Origin: Oligoflexia bacterium
GTDB taxonomy: Bacteria > Bdellovibrionota > UBA1018
Assembly: GCA_903935335.1 (NCBI GenBank)
Contig: CAIZRG010000017.1
Location: 99,984 to 163,983, forward strand
Reading direction: 5' to 3'
DNA length: 64,000 bases
This document shows, piece after piece, positions 46,456-55,853 of this stretch. A program made the position numbers and the translations under genes. Under the pieces are notes generated by a model. That model did not search any database and was not told the origin of the DNA. It worked only from the letters and a program-made list of their open reading frames with translations. How positions within the stretch are numbered: position 1 is the stretch's first letter; the number at the start of each line of letters is the position of its first letter.

Positions 46456-48386
46456 TGGCTGCGGCTGCGGGGAGGGGAGGTAATGAACTCAATACCCAAA
46501 GAGCCGCCTAAAGGGCGATAGTAATCACGATATTCCCGCATTAAACGAGGTTCATTACGTTTTTGCGGCAGAGCATGTAAGGGAGAATCAGGATCAGAGA
46601 ACGCACGGTGCAAAGGTATTCCCAACGCAGGCCTTGCAAAGCTAGAGGGAAAAATATGAGGTTCTTCTAATGAAGCATAACTGCTAGGCCCCCTCTGATC
46701 TGATGGCTCAAGGAGATTCATAGAACTTGATAGAAAAAAAGGACGGCTTTCTACACTAGGAAGCTGCTGCATTCTACGATCTAATGATGCAGAGCTATTT
46801 GACGGAGACTGAGGAACTGACTCTGGTGTTTGTGTAAGACTACCCCCCTGACCTACTTGTTGAGCAGATATTACCACTGCTCCAGAGGAAGATTGAGAAA
46901 GGGGATTCAGAGGATTTTGTACAACAACTGGAGTTCCTGCAACAGGAGCTACTTGATTTCCACTCCTCCTCAAACGCACAGCACTGAGAACTCTACGAAA
47001 AACCGTTCTCCTCGGCTCATTCCGAATCGACGAAGGCTGAGGAACTGACCCTGGTGTTTGTGCAAGACTACCCCCCTGCACTGCTGGTTGAGCAGATCTT
47101 TCTACTGCTTCATCAGAGGAATGAGAATTTCCTGTAGCGACCTGAGTGCTTACACCAGAATCTCTTCTGCTTCTCCTCCTCGAAGATCCCTCATCCCGAA
47201 TTCTACGTCGAGTCACTTCCTGAGCAGGCTCAGGAGCTACCACTTGTATTTGTGTAGGACTACCCCCCTGCACTGCTGGTTGAACAGATATTGACGTTGC
47301 TCCATCGCTTCCTCGAAGACTTCTTAGACGGCTTGGCCTACGAGGGAATGTGCTAGAACCGTCTTCTTCAGCATCATAACCAGAACCAGAAGAATCAGAA
47401 CTAGGGGAGACAAGCCTCCTTCTAGATCTCAAAGAACGCCCTGAATGACCGTCAATGCTCTCCAAACGGTCCCAGAGCTTGCTTACCAACTCACTCAGTA
47501 TCTGTACCTGCTGAGTCAACGCTTGATTCGAATCCTGAATCGGAGAATGCGCTACAGCAGGACAAGGCGGTAAAGATTCAGAGTATACAACTCCTCTGCG
47601 ACTCACTCGGTCATTTAGTATACTTAGACGAAGGCCCCTCTCCTCATCGGTGCTGGCGCTATTCACCTCACGACCAGCTTCTCTGACACTACGGTCATAA
47701 TATTCTCTATCATGCTGAGCTTGTTGCTCTCGAGTTTGTTGTCTCATCTTCTGCTCATATTGCTGAAACTTATTGTCTACATTTTCAACGCCATACATGA
47801 CTTCTAAACGAGTCTTTGCCATCTGATAGCGTTTTTGAGCATAATGCTCAGGGACTTCAAAACTGACTAAATTTTTTTTATATTCTTTAATATCTGTTTC
47901 AAAAACCACTTTATCTCTCTTAAGTTTTTTTAAATCCCTATTCATATATGGATTATTACGAACATCTACTGCTAAAGGAGCTGTGTTTTTTCTTTTATAC
48001 CAAGGTGTCTTCTTCACTTTCATGGCTTCTTTCAGTTTTTCCAATTCCTCTTTTTTATTTTCTAAACTTTTTTGTTCGGCCTTTACGTTCTGATCCATTT
48101 TTTCTATTCCCTCAATAGAATCAATATACTCAGCAAATAAGTCATCATGAATCACACGAGTCACTCTTGTTGTAGGATTATTTGCAGTATGCCTGCTATC
48201 AAGCAGATCCTGAGCACGCCGATAACTTGGATCATCACGAGGCGGAATAGCTCTTGCACTCTGCTCAGTTAAGCTTAAACTTAAAATAAGACTCGCTAAA
48301 ATCAGACTCAAAGATGTCCCCAAGGTTTCAAAAACAGCCTTGAGTCTCTGCACTGAAATCATTTTTAAACCATTCATCACTTTCAT
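46452..48386 (-). CDS. large hypothetical secreted protein with internal repeats
   Basis: 644 residues from the ATG at 48386, preceded by GGTAAAGGGGGGT; an upstream in-frame start exists at 48437. The N-terminus is a signal or anchor (LGTSLSLILASLILSLSLTE, then ARA). Next comes a charged coiled-coil region (QNVKAEQKSLENKKEELEKLKEAMKVKK), then Ser/Arg/Pro-rich low-complexity sequence with three copies of a QPAVQGGS-like unit and runs of charge (RRSRRDSG). No family is recognised. The repeats and composition resemble surface or secreted effector-like proteins; this is only an impression. Confidence 0.6.
   Translation of the reverse strand: MKVMNGLKMISVQRLKAVFETLGTSLSLILASLILSLSLTEQSARAIPPRDDPSYRRAQDLLDSRHTANNPTTRVTRVIHDDLFAEYIDSIEGIEKMDQNVKAEQKSLENKKEELEKLKEAMKVKKTPWYKRKNTAPLAVDVRNNPYMNRDLKKLKRDKVVFETDIKEYKKNLVSFEVPEHYAQKRYQMAKTRLEVMYGVENVDNKFQQYEQKMRQQTREQQAQHDREYYDRSVREAGREVNSASTDEERGLRLSILNDRVSRRGVVYSESLPPCPAVAHSPIQDSNQALTQQVQILSELVSKLWDRLESIDGHSGRSLRSRRRLVSPSSDSSGSGYDAEEDGSSTFPRRPSRLRSLRGSDGATSISVQPAVQGGSPTQIQVVAPEPAQEVTRRRIRDEGSSRRRSRRDSGVSTQVATGNSHSSDEAVERSAQPAVQGGSLAQTPGSVPQPSSIRNEPRRTVFRRVLSAVRLRRSGNQVAPVAGTPVVVQNPLNPLSQSSSGAVVISAQQVGQGGSLTQTPESVPQSPSNSSASLDRRMQQLPSVESRPFFLSSSMNLLEPSDQRGPSSYASLEEPHIFPSSFARPALGIPLHRAFSDPDSPLHALPQKRNEPRLMREYRDYYRPLGGSLGIEFITSPPRSRSH
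46807..47292 (-). repeat. three dispersed copies of a ~65-base repeat inside the large secreted protein gene
   Basis: Closely similar units occur at about 46807-46875, 47034-47100 and 47227-47292. The shared core is TACCCCCCTG with GTTGAGCAGAT-like ends (plus-strand reading), encoding SAQPAVQGGSxxQTPxSVPQ-like segments. They are spaced by unrelated Ser/Arg-rich sequence. The pattern points to internal duplication and gives recombination points for domain loss or gain. Confidence 0.8.
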
Positions 48387-48471
48387 ACCCCCCTTTACCT
48401 CTACATGATAAAGAATGCAAAAACTTGGCCCATTCAATTAATAATACACTAATTTAATGAATTATTGTAGA

Positions 48472-49635
48472 TTATTGGTTTATTTTATTTAAAACACGAT
48501 AAAAATTAATATTTGCATATTCTGTTCCAGCCACCAAAAAAGAAGCAGATCCTGAAACTTTATACAGCTGGATACAGTCTCCTGCATTTAACTTTAAATC
48601 CAGATCCCATTTTAAAACACCTGAATGCCCATAAGCTAGAATATGAGCTGACTCCTCTAGATCTAAACCCTCTCGACCCATCAAGACTGTGTCAAAAGTG
48701 ACCAAGAGAGGATATGAATATTCAGATGGAATTTTAGAGCTAGCTTTCCAACTCACTCCCCCATCTGAAGATGGAACTGAAAAACCTCCCCACTCCTGAC
48801 CCAACTGAGTGTTTGAAGAATAAAAAACAAATTCATTAGACGAAGAAAATTCAATTTGATACCCAGGATTTTGCAAAGGAAAACTCCCTAACGACTTAAA
48901 CTGAGAATCAAAAACAAGAACCTTTTGTTTCTTATTTTTATCTTTTGATAAAATCGCCAAACGAGGCTGATTGCCTGAGGAAACAGAAACATCAATGACA
49001 TCTCCATCTATCGTGTTTTCCAAAGTTTTTTGACCTTTTGAATCGATTAAAATAATTCGATTATCAGCTAAAAATAAAATGACGTTTTTTTGGTCCTTCG
49101 AAAGCTTGAACCCTAAAGCATCGCTTTCAATTGGGAATGAAACCTTTTTTTTTCCATTCCAATCAAAAACATCAAAAGCAACCTGAGGTTGCGCATCATC
49201 ATCGTGATAACAAAAAATGGATTTTGAATGATCCACCACAAAAGGACGACACGTCACATCTACTGACCAACGTTTTTTCCCTTGAGCGTTGAATGCAATG
49301 AGTTCATTTTGATAATTTGAGATCACAATCATGTTCCCCTTTTCATCTAAATCTAGATCTCTGACTGGCGATTTTAAGGAAATCTGCCATAAACGAGTTC
49401 CTCGAGTATTGAATCGAGACAAAAGAGGATACCTAGAACGTCCATCAATTTCTTTATCTACAGAAGTGGCCACTAGAATTACTTTTTCATCTCTAGAAAG
49501 ACTGATTCCAGAGATCGCACCGTTGAGTTTTTTTGACCAAGCAAGACTCGCTGGCACAAAATCAGCTTGTATTTGAATGACGCACCCGGCATAAAAGAAT
49601 AAAATAAAAAAGCGCTGGATGATTGCTTTCATCAT
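48472..49635 (-). CDS. secreted beta-propeller-like protein
   Basis: The 387-residue product has a signal peptide (MMKAIIQRFFILFFYAGCVI, then QIQA) and a series of repeats of the type GTRLWQISLKS, GKKRWSVDV, GKKKVSFPI, GQKTLENTI and GVLKWDLDL, spaced 40-60 residues apart. This is the pattern of PQQ/WD-type beta propellers (BamB-like), in which each blade ends in W/F after a Gly turn. It is probably periplasmic. The exact family and partner are unknown; it is not BamB by length or context. Confidence 0.72.
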   Translation of the reverse strand: MMKAIIQRFFILFFYAGCVIQIQADFVPASLAWSKKLNGAISGISLSRDEKVILVATSVDKEIDGRSRYPLLSRFNTRGTRLWQISLKSPVRDLDLDEKGNMIVISNYQNELIAFNAQGKKRWSVDVTCRPFVVDHSKSIFCYHDDDAQPQVAFDVFDWNGKKKVSFPIESDALGFKLSKDQKNVILFLADNRIILIDSKGQKTLENTIDGDVIDVSVSSGNQPRLAILSKDKNKKQKVLVFDSQFKSLGSFPLQNPGYQIEFSSSNEFVFYSSNTQLGQEWGGFSVPSSDGGVSWKASSKIPSEYSYPLLVTFDTVLMGREGLDLEESAHILAYGHSGVLKWDLDLKLNAGDCIQLYKVSGSASFLVAGTEYANINFYRVLNKINQ

Positions 49636-49780
49636 GACTCTTGCAATGCTACTGTATAAAAATAGGGATTACCAACGTTACAGATATCCAATTCAACTTT
49701 TGTAGCAAGTACCCTAGACAACTGTCTTTCGGGGCGTAAAGATTTGGATTTCGACTCAAAAACAATTTCTGGAGCACTCT

Positions 49781-50698
49781 ATGCGTATTGCAATTCTGTC
49801 TAGAAATAAAAATCTTTACAGTATCAGGCGACTCCGCCAGGAAGCCCGTAAACTCAATCTGGAATGTGATGTGATCGATCCCTTGGACTGTCAATTAGTC
49901 ATCGACGGAACTCAAAATCGAATTACTACTCATTCCGCGACGTTACCTTACTATGATGCTGTTCTTCCAAGGATCGGAGCTTCAATCACCGAATATGGCC
50001 TTTCTGTAGTTAAGCAGTTTGAGATTCAAGGCATGTTTACTATCAATGGTTCTCAAGCCATTGCGGACTCAAGGGATAAAATGAGGTGTCTTCAAATCCT
50101 CTCCGAAGCAAAGTTACTCGTTCCATCAACCGTTCTTACCCGCACAACTCGAGGTCTTCGTGCAGCGATTGAAGCGGTCAAAGGCCTTCCAGTCGTCCTC
50201 AAAGTCCTTCAGGGCACTCAAGGTGTAGGGGTCATGCTGGTCCATACCCCCATTTCGCTGGGATCGGTCTTAGATACCCTTCGTACTCTGAACCAAGACG
50301 TCATCATTCAGCAATTCATTGTGGAGGGAGCCGGACGAGATTACCGAGCTTTTGTAGTAGGAAATAAAGTCGTTGCAGCCATGATGAGAACTGCAGCTCA
50401 GGGTGAATTTCGTTCCAATATCCACCGAGGAGCTGCAGGCGAAATGATTCAATTGCCCAAGCAGCACGAAAAAGCAGCCATTCGAGCAGCTAAAATACTA
50501 GGGCTCCAAATCGCTGGAGTGGATCTCATGGAAAGCCATCAAGGTCCCATGGTCATTGAAGTCAATAGCTCGCCTGGCTTTGAAGGGATTGAAAAGGCTA
50601 CAGAAACGAATATTGCGCGACAAATCATGAAACAAATCAAAGCAACTGCACAAGCAAGAAAGACTGCTCGGAATAAAAAACGGAGCTCAAAGCCTTAG
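49781..50698 (+). CDS. rimK: RimK-type ATP-grasp ligase (S6 glutamate ligase family)
   Basis: The 305-residue product is an ATP-grasp enzyme: GLPVVLKVLQGTQGVGVMLV (residues about 137-156) holds the ATP lysine, IIQQFIVEGAGRDYRAFVVGN the second lysine/Glu region, and GVDLMESHQGPMVIEVNSSPGFEGIE the Mg-binding Glu and Asn. N-terminus RIAILSRNKNLYSIRRLRQE and DAVLPRIGASIT match RimK. RimK adds glutamates to the C-terminus of S6; the substrate here is inferred. The protein ends in a basic tail (TARNKKRSSKP). Confidence 0.93.
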   Translation: MRIAILSRNKNLYSIRRLRQEARKLNLECDVIDPLDCQLVIDGTQNRITTHSATLPYYDAVLPRIGASITEYGLSVVKQFEIQGMFTINGSQAIADSRDKMRCLQILSEAKLLVPSTVLTRTTRGLRAAIEAVKGLPVVLKVLQGTQGVGVMLVHTPISLGSVLDTLRTLNQDVIIQQFIVEGAGRDYRAFVVGNKVVAAMMRTAAQGEFRSNIHRGAAGEMIQLPKQHEKAAIRAAKILGLQIAGVDLMESHQGPMVIEVNSSPGFEGIEKATETNIARQIMKQIKATAQARKTARNKKRSSKP

Positions 50699-50972
50699 AC
50701 CACACTCTTAGAATATGTTTTTTTGAATATCCTATCACTCTGGAGTAAAAACGAATTTCAAGGCCTTTTAGGCTGGCACTGAGTACCTGAAAAAAACCGG
50801 AGCGCTGCATCCTTTCAACCGTGAGTGCCGCAACTGAAAATCGCCGGCAAGAGGGGCAGGCCCAAGCTCATTTGACGTAAAGGCTGTTCTACAGTGAGTT
50901 TCTGGTGCTTCCATCAAGTTCAGTGGCACACCAACCTCTTTTGCTTTCACTCCGCACTCAGGGCATACCCGT
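50699..50972 (-). other. gene-free, GC-richer stretch with a possible coding remnant
   Basis: This 274-base gap follows rimK. Its middle (50790-50970) is richer in G+C than the flanking DNA. On the minus strand it holds an open frame of about 80 codons with CPECG near its start and QLRHSRLKGCSAPVFF near its end, but no convincing start codon or ribosome binding site; it begins inside the 3' end of the neighbouring gene. It may be a remnant of an acquired gene, a small zinc-ribbon fragment, or an RNA. Nothing decides between these. Confidence 0.35.
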
Positions 50973-51311
50973 TCACTTGATCCCCTGAGTTTTGCTTTTA
51001 AGCCTAGAATACCGAGCTTTCACTTTCCTTTTTTCCGTTGCTAGCAACCCCTTTTGGTAGTCTCGAAGGGTCAAACAACCATAAATTCTTTTCATCAGAA
51101 GAACATGAACTTGACTCCATAACTCTTGAGCAATGGAGGCTTCCAAGGATTTTGGAATTGAAATTTTTAATTTTCTCAAATAGGAAAAATAATCCTCCAG
51201 AACAGCAATAATAAAGGCCTGATGTTCAATCTCCTCTACTTGAAAGTGATAAAGATGTTGCTCAAAAATCACATAAAGTGGATCGACTGGACCTGATTGG
51301 GTGGCCCTCAT
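50973..51311 (-). CDS. hypothetical protein, helical
   Basis: A 112-residue product with HLYHFQVEEIEHQAFIIAVLE and LRKLKISIPKSLEASIAQEL, ending in a basic tail (EKRKVKARYSRLKSK). No signal peptide, cysteine pair or known domain. GGGAGAGGT stands before the ATG. The predicted fold is mainly helical, and the basic tail could bind nucleic acid, though this is a guess. It is divergent from the oxidoreductase gene. Confidence 0.6.
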   Translation of the reverse strand: MRATQSGPVDPLYVIFEQHLYHFQVEEIEHQAFIIAVLEDYFSYLRKLKISIPKSLEASIAQELWSQVHVLLMKRIYGCLTLRDYQKGLLATEKRKVKARYSRLKSKTQGIK

Positions 51312-51392
51312 GCTCTTTTACCTCTCCCTCACTTCTCGGACTGAATGAAAAACTTCTTTACGGCCTGAGAAGTTTAGCGGTAAGGATTTTGA

Positions 51393-52472
51393 ATGATTGA
51401 TTCGAATCAGATTCATCGATATGGGGGGCCTGAAAACCTAAAAATGGTCAAGCTTCCTTCTGCTTCTTTAAGCCCTACCCAAGTGAGAATTGAAGTAGCT
51501 GCATCCGGAGTCAATTTTGCTGACATCATGATGAGGATGGGACTGTACCCTGAAGCTCCCAAACCCCCTTTTGTACCCGGCTATGAAGTCGCTGGATGCA
51601 TTACGGAAATAGGAAAACAGGTCAAAGCATTCCAAGTAGGTGATCGTGTTTTAGCAGGCACTCGCTTTGGAGGATATACGAGCCAGATAGTTTTGCCTGA
51701 AAATCAGGTCAAAAAAACTCCTTCCAGACTCACTGACATTGAAGCAGCTGCTATCCCTGTCAATTTTCTAACGGCTTGGTTTGCCCTCATAGAAATGGCC
51801 CGAATCAAAAAGGGAGATCGAGTCCTCATCCAAAGTGCTGCAGGTGGGGTTGGAACAGCAGCCATCCAAATTGCTTCCCAGAAAGGTGCACACGTCAGTG
51901 GGATTATCGGTTCCACAGAATGGTCAGCTAAGCAAGAGAAAGTCCAAGCCCTAGGAGCTTCGACAATTCTGAGCTCACAAGAATGGGAAAAAGCTTCTGA
52001 TTCAGAGGCAGGAGGTTATCAGGTTATTTTGGATTCAACGGGAGGAGAAAGCTTAAAAAGAAGCTTCAGACGACTCGCTCCAGGAGGCAGAGTCATTACT
52101 TTTGGAGTGGCAAGCCTTGTAGCCGGATCAAAAAGATCGATTCCAAATCTGATCTCTACCTTGTATCACACTTTGCTGATCACTCCCTTTAAGCTCATGA
52201 TGGAAAATAAAGGGATTTATGGGCTGAATCTTCTTCAGTTTTTTAACTTACCTTTGGATCAGCAAGGTCAAAACCCATCTCAGGCAGTGAAAAACCCTCT
52301 GACTGAGGCCTTGGATTTGATCCTAGAGCGATTTTCTGACGGAAGTTATCAAGTAGTGATCGGAAAGACTTTTCCACTTTCTGAAGCAGGCGCTGCTCAA
52401 ACTTATTTACAAAGTCGATCGAATATTGGAAAAGTTGTTCTAACTCCTATTGCATCGAATCGACATCCATGA
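51393..52472 (+). CDS. zinc-independent quinone oxidoreductase (MDR family)
   Basis: The 359-residue product is an NADPH-dependent medium-chain reductase of the quinone-oxidoreductase / VAT-1 type: IEVAASGVNFADIMMRMG, FVPGYEVAGCITEIGKQVK, and the nucleotide motif QSAAGGVGTAAIQIAS (residues about 146-161), with LDSTGGESLKRSFRRLAPGGR. There is no catalytic zinc-binding Cys/His set. AAGGA stands six bases before the ATG. Its link to the neighbouring ABC cassette is positional only. Confidence 0.9.
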   Translation: MIDSNQIHRYGGPENLKMVKLPSASLSPTQVRIEVAASGVNFADIMMRMGLYPEAPKPPFVPGYEVAGCITEIGKQVKAFQVGDRVLAGTRFGGYTSQIVLPENQVKKTPSRLTDIEAAAIPVNFLTAWFALIEMARIKKGDRVLIQSAAGGVGTAAIQIASQKGAHVSGIIGSTEWSAKQEKVQALGASTILSSQEWEKASDSEAGGYQVILDSTGGESLKRSFRRLAPGGRVITFGVASLVAGSKRSIPNLISTLYHTLLITPFKLMMENKGIYGLNLLQFFNLPLDQQGQNPSQAVKNPLTEALDLILERFSDGSYQVVIGKTFPLSEAGAAQTYLQSRSNIGKVVLTPIASNRHP

Positions 52473-52526
52473 TTTTTTGTAAAGTAGGAGTACGTAAACT
52501 TAAATATCTCGAATGAGGTTATTCTT

Positions 52527-53501
52527 ATGATTCAGGTTTCCCATCTTACGAAACTCTACGGTCCTCGAGCGGCTGTGAGGGACTTAAGCTTTGAAGTCAA
52601 TCAGGGTGAAATTGTGGGCTTTCTAGGTCCTAATGGTGCTGGGAAAAGTACCACCATGAAAATTTTAACGGGCTTTATGCCAGCCAGTGACGGAAAAGCA
52701 AGTATTTGTGGTTATGACGTTTTTGAGCAACCTCTTGAAGTCAAAAGAAACGTAGGCTTTTTACCGGAAACTCCTCCTGTTTATCCTGAAATGTCTGTCT
52801 ATGATTACCTTGAGTTCTCAGCTAGGCTCCATCAAGTTCCAAAGCTTCAGGTCTCAACTGCAGTCAATACGGTCATTGATAAGGTTGCATTAGGAGAGGT
52901 GAGAAAACGTCTCATTGGCAATCTCTCTAAAGGTTACCGACAAAGGGTAGGCCTAGCTCAATCTCTGGTTCACAATCCAAAGGTTTTAATTTTAGATGAA
53001 CCCACAGTGGGTCTGGATCCCAAACAGATTATTGAGATTCGGGAACTGATTAAAAGTTTGAGTGGAGATCATACAGTGATCTTGAGCTCTCACATCCTTC
53101 CTGAAGTGACAGCCACCTGCCAAAGAATCATTGTTATTAATAAGGGTCAAATTGTAGCTGAGGATACACTCGAACATCTGACAGCACGGATGAAAAAAGG
53201 CCTGATCTACTCGATGGTGGTAAAAAACCCTTCGAAAGAAGGGCTTGAAAGCCTCCGAAAGATGGATGGTATTAGTCAGGTCACAGCCCATGGCTCAAAG
53301 CTTGCCATTGAAATGAAATCGGGAACTCCTGAAATCAGAGACAAAATTATTGAGATGGCTGTTCAACGGAGCATGGGAGTTTTAGAGTTTAGTGTAGAAA
53401 AAATAAGTCTGGAAGAGATTTTCCTCCAACTCACTACGATCGAAACTTCTTCTCAGCCGGCAAGTCATTCGGCAGATCATTCTCAAGGAGCAGGGGTATG
53501 A
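52527..53501 (+). CDS. ABC transporter ATP-binding protein, GldA-like
   Basis: The 324-residue ATPase has Walker A LGPNGAGKST (residues about 34-43), Q-loop in NVGFLPETPPVYPEM, signature LSKGYRQRVGLAQSL, Walker B VLILDEPTVGLDP and the switch His in LSSHILPEV. It is followed by a C-terminal extension of about 100 residues (VVKNPSKEGLESL) of the NosF/GldA type. It begins the cassette; the stop overlaps the permease start by four bases. Confidence 0.95.
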   Translation: MIQVSHLTKLYGPRAAVRDLSFEVNQGEIVGFLGPNGAGKSTTMKILTGFMPASDGKASICGYDVFEQPLEVKRNVGFLPETPPVYPEMSVYDYLEFSARLHQVPKLQVSTAVNTVIDKVALGEVRKRLIGNLSKGYRQRVGLAQSLVHNPKVLILDEPTVGLDPKQIIEIRELIKSLSGDHTVILSSHILPEVTATCQRIIVINKGQIVAEDTLEHLTARMKKGLIYSMVVKNPSKEGLESLRKMDGISQVTAHGSKLAIEMKSGTPEIRDKIIEMAVQRSMGVLEFSVEKISLEEIFLQLTTIETSSQPASHSADHSQGAGV

Positions 53502-54274
53502 AAATCAGTTTGAGAAATATTTGGACAATTGCAGGCAGGGACTTTAAAACCTATTTCACCTCTCCCATTGCCTATATTGTGATTGCTGGTTTTATGGTGA
53601 TTATGGGATGGATGTTTTTCTTTAATCTCTCCCATTTCAATATGCAGAATATGCAATACCAGCAATTCAATATGGGAAAAGGAGTGAGCATCACGGAAGG
53701 AATCATTCGTCCTTTATATGGAAACATGAATGTGATCTTTCTCTTCTTAGTCCCTTTTATTACCATGCGGCTTTTTGCTGAGGAAAAGAAACTCCATACG
53801 ATTGAACTTTTGATGACATCTCCAGTTCAACTTTCTGAGATTATTTTAGGAAAGTTTTTTTCGTCTTTCCTCCTGGTATCAATCATGCTCGTTCTGACCG
53901 GGGTTTATCCGATTGTTTTATTTGCAACGGGTAACCCGGAGTTAGGACCGATTGTGACAAGCTATATCGGGACCCTTTTGCTTTCGAGCTGCTATCTTTC
54001 GATCGGGATTTTATTTTCCTCAGTTACGGAAAATCAAATTGTCGCGGGTGCTCTGACCTTTGCAGCAGGGTTATTTTTTTGGTTAGTCAGCTGGGCAACT
54101 CAATCGGCAGGTCCAGTCTGGGGTGAGCTATTGACTTACCTTTCACTCATCAGTCATTACAATAATTTTGGACAAGGACTTTTAAACACAAGCGATATTG
54201 CTTTTTACTTATCGTTTATCGGTCTTGGTCTTTTTTTAACTCACCGAGTTTTAGACTCCTTCCGTTGGAGGTAA
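53498..54274 (+). CDS. ABC transporter permease, GldF-like
   Basis: A 258-residue integral membrane protein with six hydrophobic helices, for example PIAYIVIAGFMVIMGWMFFF, NVIFLFLVPFITMRLFAEEKK and GKFFSSFLLVSIMLVLTGVY. This is the ABC-2 permease type found with GldA-like ATPases. The EEKKLHTIELLMTSPVQLSEI segment between helices two and three is the characteristic loop of the family. Substrate unknown. Overlaps the ATPase gene by four bases and precedes the auxiliary gene by six. Confidence 0.93.
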   Translation: MKISLRNIWTIAGRDFKTYFTSPIAYIVIAGFMVIMGWMFFFNLSHFNMQNMQYQQFNMGKGVSITEGIIRPLYGNMNVIFLFLVPFITMRLFAEEKKLHTIELLMTSPVQLSEIILGKFFSSFLLVSIMLVLTGVYPIVLFATGNPELGPIVTSYIGTLLLSSCYLSIGILFSSVTENQIVAGALTFAAGLFFWLVSWATQSAGPVWGELLTYLSLISHYNNFGQGLLNTSDIAFYLSFIGLGLFLTHRVLDSFRWR

Positions 54275-54280
54275 TTCAAC

Positions 54281-55840
54281 ATGAAGCATGAAAATAAAAT
54301 AATTGGCGAAGTATCCACTCCCTTTCTTTGGATCATTTCAGGAATTTTGCTCCTAGGGCTTCTTTTTGCCAGAGCCATCTATCCTGAGTTTCTGTGGCTC
54401 ACCCTCATTCTTGTGGTTCCTTTACTCGGGGTTTTAGGGCTCTTAGTTTCTCAGAATCAAAAAGCACTCCGAAGCAAAACAGCGGCTTACGGACTCAACT
54501 CGTTAGTCACGATTCTCTTGATTTTTGGGATTGTTGGAGTCTTGAATTTTTTGATTTCTCGATACCCTTTGAAGATCGACTTAACGAAGAACAAGCTTCA
54601 CACCCTATCTGACCAAACAGTTAAGGTCGTCAAAGGTCTCCAAAAGCCGGTCAAAGCAACCTTGTTTTCCAAGCTTCAACAAAAGGATCAATTTCGTCCC
54701 CTGCTAGACAATTACAAGGGTTTAAACCCAAAGTTTGAAGTCGAGTACGTCGATCCGGATCGTGAACCGAGCCGAGCTAAACAACTGGGGATTAAAAAAT
54801 ACGGGACTCTTCAACTTTTAATAGGAAATCGTGAAAATAAAGTCGAGGACATTTCAGAAGAAAAATTGACAAACGCATTGATTAAGCTTCTGAAAGAAAA
54901 GAGCCCCACCCTTTGTGTGACCACGGGTCATGGAGAGAAAAACTTTAGTTCTCAAGACGCTGAGGGTTATGAAGGAGTGAAAAAGGCTCTAACCGATCAA
55001 GCTTATGATGTGAAGGAGCTGTCTTTTCTTCAGGAGAGCAAGGTTCCTGAGTTTTGTGATGCCATTGCAATCGTTGGAGCCACCCGATCCTTCTTTGAGC
55101 CTGAAATCAAAGCCATCCGCAATTACCTGGGATCAGGGGGCCGTGCGATTGTAGCAGTTGACCTGAACATCAAGGCAGGAGGAGAGTATGCCCCTGAGCT
55201 GATTCCGGTGCTTGAGGACTGGCATGTCAAGCCCATCGTAGCACTCATTGTGGACCCTCTTTCCCGAATGCTAAATATGGATGCATCCGTTTCAATTCTG
55301 GCCACGTTTTCTAAAGACAATCCGATCACTCAGGATTTTCAAGGAAACTGTGCGTTCCCACTCTCTCGTCCCTTAGAAATTGTTTCTCCAACCCCGCCTG
55401 GAATGCGGGTTCAGTGGCTGGGCCAAACAACACCCAAGAGCTGGGGGGTAACCCAATTAAAATCAATTGCTCGAGGAGAGGTTAAATTTCAAGAAGGAAA
55501 AGATAAGGCAGGCCCTCTTTATGCAGCCATTGCAGTTGAAGGAAAGCTCAAAGATTCAAAGGCCACTAAAAATACACGTTTAGTTGTTTTTGGATCTTCT
55601 TATTTTGCAACCAATAACTTTTCTAGATATGCAGGTAACCTCGATTTTTTCCTCAACTCTGTTTCTTGGGTGATGGAAGATGAAAGTCTGATTTCAATTC
55701 GAACCAAAGATGAAGGTCCCGGAAAAGTTGAACTCACCCAAAAGTCTGGAACGTTCATTTTTTTACTCACGGTCGTAACCCTCCCGCTTCTAGTGGCTGC
55801 TCTAGGTCTTGGGATTTGGGTTGCCCGTCGTCGATTGTAA
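54281..55840 (+). CDS. GldG-like ABC transporter auxiliary protein
   Basis: 519 residues with two N-terminal membrane helices (LWIISGILLLGLLFARAIY, then LLGVLGLLVSQNQKA and VTILLIFGIVGVLNFLI), a large periplasmic part (KNKLHTLSDQTVKVVKGLQKPVKATL, YVDPDREPSRAKQLGIKKYG, KSPTLCVTTGHGEKNF) and a C-terminal helix before VARRRL. This is the pattern of the 'ABC-type uncharacterized transport system' auxiliary domain seen in GldG. The N-terminal helices and the C-terminal anchor place it in the inner membrane. Confidence 0.93.
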   Translation: MKHENKIIGEVSTPFLWIISGILLLGLLFARAIYPEFLWLTLILVVPLLGVLGLLVSQNQKALRSKTAAYGLNSLVTILLIFGIVGVLNFLISRYPLKIDLTKNKLHTLSDQTVKVVKGLQKPVKATLFSKLQQKDQFRPLLDNYKGLNPKFEVEYVDPDREPSRAKQLGIKKYGTLQLLIGNRENKVEDISEEKLTNALIKLLKEKSPTLCVTTGHGEKNFSSQDAEGYEGVKKALTDQAYDVKELSFLQESKVPEFCDAIAIVGATRSFFEPEIKAIRNYLGSGGRAIVAVDLNIKAGGEYAPELIPVLEDWHVKPIVALIVDPLSRMLNMDASVSILATFSKDNPITQDFQGNCAFPLSRPLEIVSPTPPGMRVQWLGQTTPKSWGVTQLKSIARGEVKFQEGKDKAGPLYAAIAVEGKLKDSKATKNTRLVVFGSSYFATNNFSRYAGNLDFFLNSVSWVMEDESLISIRTKDEGPGKVELTQKSGTFIFLLTVVTLPLLVAALGLGIWVARRRL

Positions 55841-55853
55841 GGAGTGTAAAATC

